Assembly (NCBI GenBank): GCA_964655475.1
Contig: CAZZMO010000002.1
Coordinates: 62,001 to 126,000 of the forward strand
DNA length: 64,000 bases
DNA from: VGMA01 sp964655475
GTDB taxonomy: Bacteria > Chlamydiota > Chlamydiia > Chlamydiales > VGMA01
Direction of reading: 5' to 3'
Shown piece by piece: positions 26,753-35,369 of this stretch. Position numbers and translations under genes: made by a program. Every line of letters starts with the position of its first letter. The first letter of the stretch is position 1. Below the pieces are notes generated by a model. The model ran no database searches and had not been told where the DNA came from. It saw only the letters and a list, made by a program, of their open reading frames with translations.

Positions 26753-27712
26753 TTAGCCTGCTAGCGGACTTTGCAGGGCTGTAATTCTTCGTTTAGTTTC
26801 TTCTTGTTTGGTTAAAATGGTGTTGCACTGTTCCACATCGCGATACATATCATCAGAAAGGTTCGCTGCCTGTATGGATAGTTCTCTCATAGTGACATGA
26901 TCCAAACTAAGAGCTTCTTGAATTTTTGCCATTTCATGGTCGATTTCTGCGAGCTGTCTTTTCATTTCATGTGAGGCGATGGTGGTAGAGCCAGAAGCAA
27001 CAGTAAAAAATGCATTAGCCAGGGTCGCAATCAGATGGGGAATCGAGTGTGCCACAGTAAACAATGAGGCTGCTGATCCAACAAGTCCAAGACCTGCACT
27101 CACGAGGGCAATTGTTGAAGTGATTTCAGGATTGATTTTAAGCTGCGCAAGGACCGTTGAGGTAACGGAGGTAAGACCACTTGCAATTAATAAGCTTCCA
27201 GCGCCCCATCCCAGAGGACCACCCAAAGCAACAAGAGTACTTCCCACTAAAATCGAGATGGTTCCTAAGAGAGCTCCTGCAATCTTTTTGAGAAAGTCCC
27301 AGAAGTTCCCATGTTGAGTTTTTTCTGCAGCTTCGAGAAGCTTTTGAGCTTCCCTGTGCTTTTCATGGAGAATCGTTTCTGTTTTGAAAGAGATCTGCTC
27401 TTCTATCGATTGGAGTCTGTCAGCATGGAGCCGAAAGAGACTGTCTGCCAGCTTTTGGAGTTGGTGAGGCGTAGCTTCTCTATGTTGCAGTATGCGAGGA
27501 TCTATAGAAATTCCATCTTGCATTTCAGGTAAGGGGATCTCTACTTTTGTTGCAATGTAAACAGAATCAATAGGATTAGCTTTTCCAATAGAGTCTGGGA
27601 TAGGTAAGGGAAGAGGTCTTCTCGCCTGTTCTACAAAGGTAGGTGGAGTGAGCTTTTTGAGCCTTTCGAGGGCTTCAACAGCGGTTATGTTTTCACGTTC
27701 TCGGTAGGCCAA
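26753..27712 (-). CDS. Type III secretion hydrophobic translocator (SctE/CopB-like)
   Basis: 319 residues. An N-terminal Pro-rich region (RRPLPLPIPDSI), a coiled coil (about 85-135), a pair of hydrophobic segments (about 144-185 and 196-240), then a second coiled coil to the C-terminus. This is the classic shape of pore-forming translocators such as YopB, IpaB and chlamydial CopB, which insert into the host membrane. The gene immediately upstream encodes an LcrH/SycD-like chaperone and overlaps it by 28 bases, exactly as in other translocator operons. Sequence identity to CopB is not obvious by eye. Confidence 0.65.
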   Translation of the reverse strand: MAYRERENITAVEALERLKKLTPPTFVEQARRPLPLPIPDSIGKANPIDSVYIATKVEIPLPEMQDGISIDPRILQHREATPHQLQKLADSLFRLHADRLQSIEEQISFKTETILHEKHREAQKLLEAAEKTQHGNFWDFLKKIAGALLGTISILVGSTLVALGGPLGWGAGSLLIASGLTSVTSTVLAQLKINPEITSTIALVSAGLGLVGSAASLFTVAHSIPHLIATLANAFFTVASGSTTIASHEMKRQLAEIDHEMAKIQEALSLDHVTMRELSIQAANLSDDMYRDVEQCNTILTKQEETKRRITALQSPLAG

Positions 27713-28143
27713 ATTCCCTCCAATAGGGTGATTTTTTGCTCTAAAGCTTCATGATGATCTCGACAACGCTCTCTTGCTGCCATGAGTGCTTTCAGAGCCT
27801 CTTCTTTATGTCTCAGGGATAAAAAACATTCAGCGGCATGGAAGTGGGACTCAGGATCTTCATCATCTAAAAGACAACACATGCTCCAGGCGGTGAGAGC
27901 TTTTTCATAACTTTTTTTTGCTTGAAGGACAGCTCCAAAAGCCCACCAGTGTTTTCGCTCTAATGGATCTGCAACGACAAGCCTTCGGAATATTACTTCA
28001 GATTGATCTAAATCATTTGCCTGATAGAGGCTATATCCTAGTGAGTAGAGGAGGGCAACGTCTTCTCTGTTTAGTTCCATAGGGCCAAACTCACTCTTTT
28101 CGATTTCAGAAAGAGCTTTTTTCATAAAATCTGTGTGGATCAT
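27685..28143 (-). CDS. LcrH/SycD-type translocator chaperone (TPR)
   Basis: 152 residues with three TPR repeats (ALLYSLGYSLYQANDLDQSEVIFRRLV, HWWAFGAVLQAKKSYEKALTAW, ESHFHAAECFLSLRHKEEALKALM). These match the class II type III chaperones that hold the two hydrophobic translocators in the cytoplasm. ATG 28143 overlaps the stop of the preceding gene by one base (TAATG). It is encoded just before the predicted translocator. In Chlamydia the equivalent is Scc2/CT576 next to CopB and CopD. Confidence 0.8.
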   Translation of the reverse strand: MIHTDFMKKALSEIEKSEFGPMELNREDVALLYSLGYSLYQANDLDQSEVIFRRLVVADPLERKHWWAFGAVLQAKKSYEKALTAWSMCCLLDDEDPESHFHAAECFLSLRHKEEALKALMAARERCRDHHEALEQKITLLEGIWPTENVKT

Positions 28144-28745
28144 TAATGGACACCTACAGTGAAGTTTCTGACAATATTTCTGATAGGGTTATGTTTTGCT
28201 TGCTCCGAGGTCATTTTTCCGATGAGTTCATTCAGGTCAGCGGCGAGTTTTAGGTGTCTTGCAATGGAGTCGATCGCTCTTTGATCCCTTTGTTGAGCAT
28301 TTCTGAATTCATCAATGATTCTTTCTGCTTGCCCTTTAGAGACTTTCGACAGGTCAAGAGATGGGGGGATAGGAGATTTGAGCTCACCCATGAGTTCAGG
28401 ATAATCTTGTTGTAGCTGATTCCAGAGAAGATTGAGAATTGTTCTCCCTTCTTCTAGTTTTCTCAAATCGAGATGATCAGCCCCTTTTTCCCTCGCTTCC
28501 CGAAGAGCTAGTTCAATCATTGATAAGTAGTGGTTGATTTTGAAAAGGCGGTCCTCTTTGATTTCAGTCTCATGGAGATGCTGAGAGATAGTTTTTTGGA
28601 GGTATTCGTCTGCAGCGAGCTGAATTTCAATATGAGGCATTGGATTGCGCTTCAGAAAAGCCTGTACTTCTTCTTCATGAGAGGGTGTTTCCTCTTCTGC
28701 ATGATGAGTAAAGACTGGTAAAGTTGAATTGATGTCGCGTGACAT
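28143..28745 (-). CDS. First gene of the type III translocator operon, unknown
   Basis: 200 residues, fully soluble, helix-rich and charged, with no signal peptide. The N-terminus (MSRDINSTLPVFTHHAEEETPS) is Ser/Thr-rich and could be a type III signal. The end GKMTSEQAKHNPIRNIVRNFTVGVH looks like an amphipathic helix followed by a basic tail. GGAG 6 bases before ATG 28745 supports the start. It is coupled to the chaperone gene by a TAATG overlap. In Chlamydia a small unknown, CT577, sits in the analogous operon, but homology is not visible to me. Confidence 0.55.
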   Translation of the reverse strand: MSRDINSTLPVFTHHAEEETPSHEEEVQAFLKRNPMPHIEIQLAADEYLQKTISQHLHETEIKEDRLFKINHYLSMIELALREAREKGADHLDLRKLEEGRTILNLLWNQLQQDYPELMGELKSPIPPSLDLSKVSKGQAERIIDEFRNAQQRDQRAIDSIARHLKLAADLNELIGKMTSEQAKHNPIRNIVRNFTVGVH

Positions 28746-28840
28746 GAATGACTCCGTTTTTCATAACTTAAATGATTCCCGTAGACCATCTTACAGAAAA
28801 ACTGGTTTTTTTTCAATCAAAATGAGATGCTCTCAACATT

Positions 28841-30034
28841 ATGAGAATGAAAAGCGAAGAAATTTATAAGAGATCTTGCCATGTGATCCCTGGAGGAGTG
28901 AACTCTCCTGCACGCAGTTTCAAGGGATTGAATATGCTCCCTTTAGTCGTTTCACATGCAAAAGGTTCGATCATTGTTGATGAAGATGGACGCCGCTATA
29001 TCGATTTTTGTGGCAGTTGGGGTGCACTTCTTCATGGTCATGCCCCCTCTTTTATACTAGATGCAGTTCAAAAACAGATGGAAAAAGGTTCTTCGTATGG
29101 AATGACAACAGCGATTGAAGCTGAAATGGCCCATCTGATTTCATCGTCGGTTCCTGGGGTAGACAAAGTCCGTTTTACGAATTCAGGGACTGAAGCGGTG
29201 ATGACGGCAGTCAGAATTGCGAGGAATGCGACCTCGAGATCTCTTATTGTCACTTTTCAAGGAAATTATCACGGTCACGCTGACTTATCTCCTACACACG
29301 CTCTTCCATTCAACGATATAGAAGCCTTTACCTCTTTTATGAAAGAGAGAGGAAGGGAAGCGGCTGCGGTGTTAGTCGAAGCAGTGCCTGCCAATATGGG
29401 AGTTATTCTTCCTCGGAAAAACTTTTTTGACACTCTTCGAAAACTGACCCGTGAAACGGGCTCGCTCCTCATCCTTGATGAGGTGGTAACAGGTTTTCGC
29501 ATCGGAGGGCTGAAAGGGGCTGCAAAACTTTTTGATATCGATGCCGACCTACTCACCTTTGGAAAAATCATTGGGGGAGGCTTTCCGATTGGCGCCGTTG
29601 GAGGGAAACTTCAATGGATGGATCTCTTAGCTCCCTTGGGGCCTGTGTTCCACGCAGGGACCTTTGCAGGAAATCCGATTTCGATGGGAGCAGGTCTTGC
29701 TTCTTTGAAAAGAGCCTCTGAGCCCAAGTTCTACGAAGAGCTAGATGATAAATGCCTCTCTTTTTACGAAAGAGTTGAAAAATGTTTAGGTAGAAGAGGG
29801 CATTTGAGCCACATAGGTTCGATGTTTACTCTTTTTTTCGGCATTTCAAAGGCTGAAAATCGAAAAGATCTAGACCTTCTCGATCTAGAAATGTTTAAAA
29901 AATTCTTCGTTTTTCTTTTTGAAAAAGGGATTTTACTTGCCCCTTCTGCCTTTGAAGCAAATTTTATCTCTACCACTCATTCAGAAGAAGAGCTAGACTA
30001 TGTAGTAAAAGTTATAGAAGAGTTTTTTCAGTGA
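28841..30034 (+). CDS. hemL: Glutamate-1-semialdehyde 2,1-aminomutase
   Basis: 397 residues. Converts glutamate-1-semialdehyde to 5-aminolevulinate in C5 haem synthesis. IPGGVNSPARSFKG (16-29), TNSGTEAVMTA, and the PLP lysine Lys242 in LTFGKIIGGGFPIG are clear. Most HemL proteins have about 425 residues. Here, after GNYHGHADLS (141-150), the sequence passes directly to PTHALPFNDIEA, so the roughly 28-residue AGSG...SPGVP segment (the mobile gating loop of the Synechococcus enzyme) is absent. It is the first gene of an operon with the nfeD-like gene and floA. Confidence 0.93.
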   Translation: MRMKSEEIYKRSCHVIPGGVNSPARSFKGLNMLPLVVSHAKGSIIVDEDGRRYIDFCGSWGALLHGHAPSFILDAVQKQMEKGSSYGMTTAIEAEMAHLISSSVPGVDKVRFTNSGTEAVMTAVRIARNATSRSLIVTFQGNYHGHADLSPTHALPFNDIEAFTSFMKERGREAAAVLVEAVPANMGVILPRKNFFDTLRKLTRETGSLLILDEVVTGFRIGGLKGAAKLFDIDADLLTFGKIIGGGFPIGAVGGKLQWMDLLAPLGPVFHAGTFAGNPISMGAGLASLKRASEPKFYEELDDKCLSFYERVEKCLGRRGHLSHIGSMFTLFFGISKAENRKDLDLLDLEMFKKFFVFLFEKGILLAPSAFEANFISTTHSEEELDYVVKVIEEFFQ

Positions 30035-30456
30035 GTCTCGAAAACATCCTCCTACTCGTCGGATCTTTGCTCCTATTTGTAGAAATTTTTGTCATTTCTG
30101 GCTATATCTGGGCTGGCCTGATTGGTCTATCCCTAGTCGTTATGGGATTTGTAAAAATGTTTGCCCTTGGGTGGGTAGTTATGGCATTTGGACTAGGCTT
30201 TTGTCTTCTTCTTGTCGTCATCAAATTTCTTTTGAGAAAGAGCCCTTTGATCTCCTATGGCGCTCAAGAAAAACAAAAACAAAAAATTTGGAAAAATGAA
30301 GAGGGTCTCGTCGAAACAGACTTGAAACCTTCTGGATATATAAGTGTCGGTCAGGTAAAATATCAAGCAGTGTCAAATGGTTCCTATATCCGAAAAGGTG
30401 AGAAAGTTAAAATTCTTTCTCAGAGAGGGGAAACTCTGATCGTCACAAAAATCTAG
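30031..30456 (+). CDS. NfeD-like membrane protein
   Basis: 141 residues, with GTG start at 30031 overlapping the hemL stop (GTGA). Two or three N-terminal membrane segments are followed by a C-terminal OB-fold: [37 protein letters not shown], the NfeD soluble-domain signature (G.a.tdL.P.G.v.i.G.....a.s.g..I.kG..V.V). NfeD-like proteins are almost always encoded with flotillin/stomatin proteins, and floA follows by 11 bases. Probably a membrane microdomain partner. Confidence 0.88.
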   Translation: MSLENILLLVGSLLLFVEIFVISGYIWAGLIGLSLVVMGFVKMFALGWVVMAFGLGFCLLLVVIKFLLRKSPLISYGAQEKQKQKIWKNEEGLVETDLKPSGYISVGQVKYQAVSNGSYIRKGEKVKILSQRGETLIVTKI

Positions 30457-30467
30457 GAGAACAATTC

Positions 30468-31448
30468 GTGGGAGATTTTATTCATATCATGGCCATCATT
30501 GCTGGGCTTTTTGCTTTGGCATTTTTTGTCGCTTTTGGCCGTTTCATTAGCCTGTGGTTTCAGGCGTTTGTATCAGGAACACCGATTTCCTTATTCAACA
30601 TCATTGGTATGAGCCTTCGGAAAATCCCTCCCCGTTTGATCGTTACTTCTAGGATCAATTTATTTAAAGCAGGTCTAAGGGACATCACAGTTTCTGATTT
30701 AGAGACCCACTATCTCGCTGGAGGACATGTTTCAGACGTCGTTAGAGCTTGTATTGCTGCTGATAAGGCGAATATTGGCCTCGACTGGAGACGTGCAACA
30801 GCGATCGATCTCGCAGGAAGAGATGTCTTTGAAGCGGTCAAAACATCGGTCAATCCAAAGGTGATCGACTGCCCAAGTGAAAAAGGGAAGTATATTTCTG
30901 CCGTTGCAAAGAATGGTATTGAGCTTCAAGTAAGAGCTAGGGTTACTGTTCGTACGAACATCATGCAGCTAGTTGGTGGAGCTACCGAAGAAACGATCAT
31001 TGCAAGGGTAGGGGAAGGGATTGTAAACGCTATCGGTTCAGCGAGCTCACACCATGAAGTGTTGGCAAATCCACAGAGCGTTTCAGAACTCGTGCTCAGC
31101 AAAGGATTGGATGCACAGACAGCCTTTGAAATCTTATCGATTGATATTGCGGACCTTAACGTAGGCTCAAATATTGGTGCGATACTTCAATCTGACCAAG
31201 CGTTAGCAGACATGAAAGTGGCTCAGGCGAAAGCAGAAGGGAGAAAAGCAATGGCGATTGCTGAAGAGCAAGAGTATAGCGCCCGGGTCAAGCAGGCTGA
31301 AGCGCAGATTCCACTTGCGATGGCCAAGGCTTTTGAAAGTGGGAATTTGGGTGTCATGGACTACTATAGATTGAAAAACATTCAGGCTGATACGCAAATG
31401 AGAACTTCTTTTGCGAATGAAGAAAATAAAGAAGAGCTTCCCGTTTGA
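30468..31448 (+). CDS. floA: Flotillin-like protein FloA
   Basis: 326 residues from GTG 30468, with AGGAGA 7-12 bases upstream. A single N-terminal membrane segment (about 5-30) is followed by the SPFH domain ([66 protein letters not shown]) and a C-terminal EA-repeat coiled coil ([31 protein letters not shown]). Closely follows B. subtilis FloA in layout. It scaffolds membrane microdomains. It pairs with the NfeD-like protein upstream and is coupled to a small membrane protein downstream. Confidence 0.93.
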   Translation: MGDFIHIMAIIAGLFALAFFVAFGRFISLWFQAFVSGTPISLFNIIGMSLRKIPPRLIVTSRINLFKAGLRDITVSDLETHYLAGGHVSDVVRACIAADKANIGLDWRRATAIDLAGRDVFEAVKTSVNPKVIDCPSEKGKYISAVAKNGIELQVRARVTVRTNIMQLVGGATEETIIARVGEGIVNAIGSASSHHEVLANPQSVSELVLSKGLDAQTAFEILSIDIADLNVGSNIGAILQSDQALADMKVAQAKAEGRKAMAIAEEQEYSARVKQAEAQIPLAMAKAFESGNLGVMDYYRLKNIQADTQMRTSFANEENKEELPV

Positions 31449-31699
31449 AATCTATAGATTGGATCATCTTACTTGTTGCAGTCATCGTGTTCTTTATCAG
31501 GCACATGGCACTTGCATCGAAGTCTAAACCAAAACAGATCGTGAGGCTTCCCCCTGTGGTGGAGCCTCCAAAAGCTGTAAAGGTAAAGCTTGAGGAGAAG
31601 AGCGAGACCACTCCTGCACCATCTCAAAAAAAAGCCTCTGTCCGCTACAGTGCAAGGAAAGTTTTTCTTATTAAGACATTGTTAACTCCATATCGATAA
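31445..31699 (+). CDS. Small membrane-anchored protein after floA
   Basis: 84 residues. A TTG start at 31445 overlaps the floA stop (TTGA). An N-terminal membrane helix ([19 protein letters not shown]) is followed by a Lys/Pro/Val-rich linker and a basic end. No family recognised. The tight coupling and position in the hemL-nfeD-floA operon suggest a partner of the flotillin system. Given its size and non-ATG start, it is likely but not certain to be real. Confidence 0.5.
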   Translation: MKSIDWIILLVAVIVFFIRHMALASKSKPKQIVRLPPVVEPPKAVKVKLEEKSETTPAPSQKKASVRYSARKVFLIKTLLTPYR

Positions 31700-31741
31700 G
31701 TCTTTCACTTTTAATAACCATATGCTACCATCTTCGGTTAT

Positions 31742-32581
31742 ATGGCATGCATTTTTAATACAATGATGATGGGTTGGATCACTCCTGAGGAGCTCGATCA
31801 CGTCCAAAGCACTTATGGAGACAAGTTCCAGAAAGTCAACGTCAAAAAGCGAGATCGGAATGGGGACTGGGAACTTGCAAAAGATCCGAAGACGGGAATT
31901 CCCACTTCTACAATTCAAGAATATACTTATCTTCAAAATACAGAGACAGGGGAGCTCTACTTTCCTGATAGCCCTCAGTTAGTAGCAGTGAAGTGTGCAG
32001 CGATTGCTATGGGCATTCCACTTTATACGATTGCTCGTATGTTCTATCATGTCTGCCGGATCGCCTATTTAGCGTGTAAAATTTTTTACGAATCCGTCTG
32101 TAACTTCATCGAGGCGTGGAAAGATTCAGGAAATGGATGTGAAGCGTTTATGCAACACATGGTTAGCTCTTTGAGCTGCCGCATTTTCAATGAAGCCTTC
32201 TTAGAGCAGATGTGGGAATGCATTAAAGCTCCATACTATAGTTTGGGAGTATTTATTGCTGCTTGTGAAGGACTTATACATGACCCATACAAAGCAAAGA
32301 CAGAAATTGCTATCATTGAAAGGCACTGGAACAATGGGAAGACCCGCGTTCACGATTGGCGTGTTCAAGAGGCAATTCATAAAGAATGCTGGGCTGGAAT
32401 TATGAATTCAGAGGCTGTTTTTATAGCTCTTTGCATGCAGCCGATTGGATCAGATGATCAGCATGTATACTCTTCAAATGAATCCAGATATCTACGCAAG
32501 TATGAAGTCATCAAGTCAGGGCCTGTCATCGAAGGGGATCAGTGTATGTGTCCTCCTTGCATCCCAACAGCTTATTGCTAG
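31742..32581 (+). CDS. Cys-rich hypothetical protein
   Basis: 279 residues with many cysteines, ending CMCPPCIPTAYC. The N-terminus reads MACIFNTMMMGWITPEELDHVQ. A hydrophobic, amphipathic central part (about 85-120, CAAIAMGIPLYTIARMFYHVCRIAYLACKIF) could sit in or on a membrane. No known domain seen. It follows the floA operon by 43 bases in the same direction and is convergent with a TMEM14-like gene. The Cys pairs and membrane patch recall inclusion- or envelope-associated chlamydial proteins, but this is a guess. Confidence 0.5.
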   Translation: MACIFNTMMMGWITPEELDHVQSTYGDKFQKVNVKKRDRNGDWELAKDPKTGIPTSTIQEYTYLQNTETGELYFPDSPQLVAVKCAAIAMGIPLYTIARMFYHVCRIAYLACKIFYESVCNFIEAWKDSGNGCEAFMQHMVSSLSCRIFNEAFLEQMWECIKAPYYSLGVFIAACEGLIHDPYKAKTEIAIIERHWNNGKTRVHDWRVQEAIHKECWAGIMNSEAVFIALCMQPIGSDDQHVYSSNESRYLRKYEVIKSGPVIEGDQCMCPPCIPTAYC

Positions 32582-32586
32582 ATTGA

Positions 32587-32925
32587 TTAGTCTTGGGGCT
32601 TTTGAAGAGCCCGCTCTTCTTTTTTCATCGAAATAAAAACAAGTAGTAATAGTCCTAATAAGGCCATGAGCCCACCTGGCATGAAATTCCCAGTTTTTGC
32701 AAAACGGAGTGAAAAGAAGGAGGTGAGCATGATCGTCACCCAGAGTGAGAAGATGAAAGCCAGCTTACTAGAGCGGTAGATAAAGTGAGAGGAGATCAAT
32801 AGAAGAGTTCCACTTCCAACCCCAGCATAAAGTGACATCATGCTAGAAGCTTTTAACCAACCCATAAATCCCCCCATAGCTAACAAGAGGGCGTACACGG
32901 CGAAAAGGTATGCTTTGACTTTCAT
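32587..32925 (-). CDS. TMEM14/UPF0136-like small membrane protein
   Basis: 112 residues, four membrane helices. GGFMGWLKASSMMSLYAGVGSGTLLL and LRFAKTGNFMPGGLMALLG match the TMEM14 family pattern (GxxGyxkxgsxxSLxaG...RfxxTxkfmPaGlma), known in mitochondria, plastids and many bacteria. The plant member FAX1 moves fatty acids and the mitochondrial TMEM14C helps haem synthesis; the bacterial function is unknown. It ends 5 bases from the convergent Cys-rich gene and starts 16 bases after the small gene upstream. Confidence 0.8.
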   Translation of the reverse strand: MKVKAYLFAVYALLLAMGGFMGWLKASSMMSLYAGVGSGTLLLISSHFIYRSSKLAFIFSLWVTIMLTSFFSLRFAKTGNFMPGGLMALLGLLLLVFISMKKEERALQKPQD

Positions 32926-32941
32926 GCATCAAATCATAACT

Positions 32942-33322
32942 TTAATGGAGTTTTTGCACAAGGTTTTCAATCCAAAGGAGGATAGGAACATCATTTTTAT
33001 CAGTGTGGAGCACAAGATTCTGTAAGTAAGCGTGTAGAGATGAGTGGATTGGAGTTTGCTTTTTACACATAATAGCAGCCTCTAGAAGGGAGCAGTCAGA
33101 GACAAAAGGTGCACCTACAGGAGTAGAGAGAAAATAATGAATAAGGCTCGCATCCTCATAGGCTTTGAGATAGTAACTATCTTGGTCGAGCTTCCTGACA
33201 TCACTTGCGAACTTTTTTATAAACTCTTGATCTTCAATAAGCTGCTTTTTCTTTAAAACGAGCTCAATATCATCTCTCAAAATGCAGAGGTCTTTTTTAA
33301 GTGTTTCAATTTCAGGATTCAT
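32942..33322 (-). CDS. Small hypothetical protein
   Basis: 126 residues, soluble, helix-rich, no signal peptide. An N-terminal amphipathic coiled coil (LKKDLCILRDDIELVLKKKQLIEDQEFIKKFASDVRKL) and a compact C-terminal part with three cysteines. No family recognised. It probably shares a transcript with the TMEM14-like gene. It is divergent from the following 339-residue gene across 128 bases of A/T-rich sequence that hold the promoters. Confidence 0.5.
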   Translation of the reverse strand: MNPEIETLKKDLCILRDDIELVLKKKQLIEDQEFIKKFASDVRKLDQDSYYLKAYEDASLIHYFLSTPVGAPFVSDCSLLEAAIMCKKQTPIHSSLHAYLQNLVLHTDKNDVPILLWIENLVQKLH

Positions 33323-33450
33323 GGCTCTTTCTCCAGTTTTATTTTTATTATAAAAATAATTTCGAATTCCTGCTCAATAGAAATTTCTACTAGATACATA
33401 ACCTTAATACTTGTATACTCTTGCCGATTTTTATTTCAATTTAGGTAATA

Positions 33451-34470
33451 ATGAGTCTAGGTTCTACAGATCTAATCTTCCGTTCTGGTGGAAATGTCCC
33501 TTCTTTTGCTGATTGGGAAAGGCAGTTTTCTTCCCCAGGGCCGGAAAATTTAAAACGTGTATTACATGCAACTGAGTTCGTCCCTACGGGCAAGAGGAAA
33601 AGTATTGATGATGTGATGGTTCCATTTTTCCGGAAAATGCAAGCCATCGAAGAAGGGGTGCAAGCCCAAGTAAGGTTAGCTATTAAAGGGGCAGTTGACC
33701 TCTCTAAGTTAGATATGAACTATCAAGAGGCATTTTGCACTGCTATGGGCATCAGAGAGCTCCCTCCTAGTGCTACCCTAGTCAGCCACAAAGAGATCTT
33801 TAAGAAGTATGTAACTCTTTTATCGAACGAGATCACAGCAAAGGAAAACCACCCATTTCAACAAGCTAAAGTCGCATGGCTCAGAGCAAACGTTCTAAGA
33901 GTCCATGCAGAGCTCGACCAGATTGCAGTAGAACTAGAGAAGATATTGCCATTGGTAACTGAAGCTTTTTTAACTTCATTCCAAGACTTTCACAGATCAG
34001 TAAAAGCGAGATTTGAAAATAAACCTAAAGTCCCTTATGTCATTTTGCATGAGTGTAACCAGCTCAAGAATGAACTAGCAAAGATAGAAAGGACTTTTGA
34101 GGAAAAAATTTTCTCAACATTTGCAGCTATCCGTACTTTGAAAAACAACTGGACTGAACGAAGTGATTTTTTTACAGCTCAGTACCGTTATAATTTTTTC
34201 GCTCTTCAACAACTCCAAGAAATGAAAGATCGAGGAGAGACTGAAGGGGTAATTTTAATGAGAGATATTATTACTTCTAAGCAAGTTCGATTTCAAGGTT
34301 CTATAGAAGAGCTTGAACAAGAAGTTCTATGGGTTAAAACCTTTTATTCATTGATTGCAGAAGTTGAGGCTCTTTTTCTCACCATTCTCAAAGATGGAAT
34401 TTTGAAGGAATACAAAGAGCTTTACAGACAACCTAAAGAAGCTTTAGACGAATTAACACGAAAAATATAG
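33451..34470 (+). CDS. Hypothetical helical protein, member 1 of a diverged tandem pair
   Basis: 339 residues, no signal peptide or membrane segment, mainly helical with coiled-coil potential. AGG 6 bases before ATG 33451. Its last 60 residues (VRFQGSIEELEQEVLWVKTFYSLIAEVEALF...) resemble the end of the next protein, suggesting an old duplication. Not recognised. The Ser/Gly-rich start (MSLGSTDLIFRSGGNVPS) is compatible with type III secretion but does not show it. Confidence 0.5.
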   Translation: MSLGSTDLIFRSGGNVPSFADWERQFSSPGPENLKRVLHATEFVPTGKRKSIDDVMVPFFRKMQAIEEGVQAQVRLAIKGAVDLSKLDMNYQEAFCTAMGIRELPPSATLVSHKEIFKKYVTLLSNEITAKENHPFQQAKVAWLRANVLRVHAELDQIAVELEKILPLVTEAFLTSFQDFHRSVKARFENKPKVPYVILHECNQLKNELAKIERTFEEKIFSTFAAIRTLKNNWTERSDFFTAQYRYNFFALQQLQEMKDRGETEGVILMRDIITSKQVRFQGSIEELEQEVLWVKTFYSLIAEVEALFLTILKDGILKEYKELYRQPKEALDELTRKI

Positions 34471-34477
34471 GGAAATT

Positions 34478-35320
34478 ATGTCTTTACACCAACTTTGCCC
34501 TCTGGAACACATTGGTTTTACAGGAGGAAGTATCAGTTCCGATCAACTTACCGAAGGGGCTGCAAGTCCAAAAACTCCATCAAAAGCAGTTGTAACAGAA
34601 CTGAAGGAAATGGCCCTTAAGCTCCTAAATAGACTAGAGAACTATGATTCTATTAAGCAATCCTTTATAAAGGAGATAGACGATGTGAAGTCTCTATTGG
34701 AAGAATATCATGAAGCAGCATTAGAGAAACTTTCTTTAGGTGCTATAGATATGACTCTTATAAATGGGGCCAAAGTAGATTTAGATTTGCTTTATCAGAA
34801 AGTTCAGCTTCTACTGAAAGATTTAGTCGTTTGGGATAGTCGCTACCAAGCATTGAACCAACCTGTGAGTCACCGTGCAATGATCCAACAGCTTATCGGG
34901 CTTAAAAATCAGCTTTGCGAAGACAGTAGAAGACCAGAGACGGCTATGGGTCAATTCTGCTTAAGTCGCATTGAGTTGGCAGAAAAAATTATTGCGAGAG
35001 ACAAGATATTTGCGCATGCAGATCTTGAGATTCCTAGAGGAGATTTAATGCAAGAGGCTTATTCTCTGGAACGTGTAAGATCTTATTCATACGAAATGTC
35101 TGCCTCTATTGGATGCGCAAGTTTTGTTTCATTTGTTCCAAAACGGCAAGTCTTAGATTTAGGACCGTTTGGTGAATTAAAAGGGACATGGAGTGAAATA
35201 AAACAGGATTTAGATCAACTCAGAGCTTTTTATAAAGAATTAGAAAGTATAAGTAAAAGCTACGTTGATATTGCATCAGGCTTGATTACCCAATTTAGCG
35301 CAAAGCTTCGCTTAGATTGA
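34478..35320 (+). CDS. Hypothetical helical protein, member 2 of a diverged tandem pair
   Basis: 280 residues, soluble and helical. It begins 8 bases after its relative, with AGGGA before ATG 34478. The N-terminal 40 residues (GFTGGSISSDQLTEGAASPKTPSKA) are Gly/Ser/Thr-rich and disordered, as in many type III cargoes. The C-terminus FGELKGTWSEIKQDLDQLRAFYKELESI aligns with the end of the upstream protein. No known family. A bidirectional hairpin ends the unit. Confidence 0.5.
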   Translation: MSLHQLCPLEHIGFTGGSISSDQLTEGAASPKTPSKAVVTELKEMALKLLNRLENYDSIKQSFIKEIDDVKSLLEEYHEAALEKLSLGAIDMTLINGAKVDLDLLYQKVQLLLKDLVVWDSRYQALNQPVSHRAMIQQLIGLKNQLCEDSRRPETAMGQFCLSRIELAEKIIARDKIFAHADLEIPRGDLMQEAYSLERVRSYSYEMSASIGCASFVSFVPKRQVLDLGPFGELKGTWSEIKQDLDQLRAFYKELESISKSYVDIASGLITQFSAKLRLD

Positions 35321-35336
35321 TTTTTCAGCATATATA

Positions 35337-35361
35337 GGGCTGGCGTTCAGAAAACCAGCCC
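35337..35361. terminator. Bidirectional terminator hairpin
   Basis: GGGCTGG / CCAGCCC (35337-35343, 35355-35361) with an 11-base loop. It sits between the plus-strand hypothetical pair and the minus-strand adk gene, so it can end both transcripts. T tracts are weak on either side. Confidence 0.6.
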
Positions 35362-35369
35362 TTCAGATC

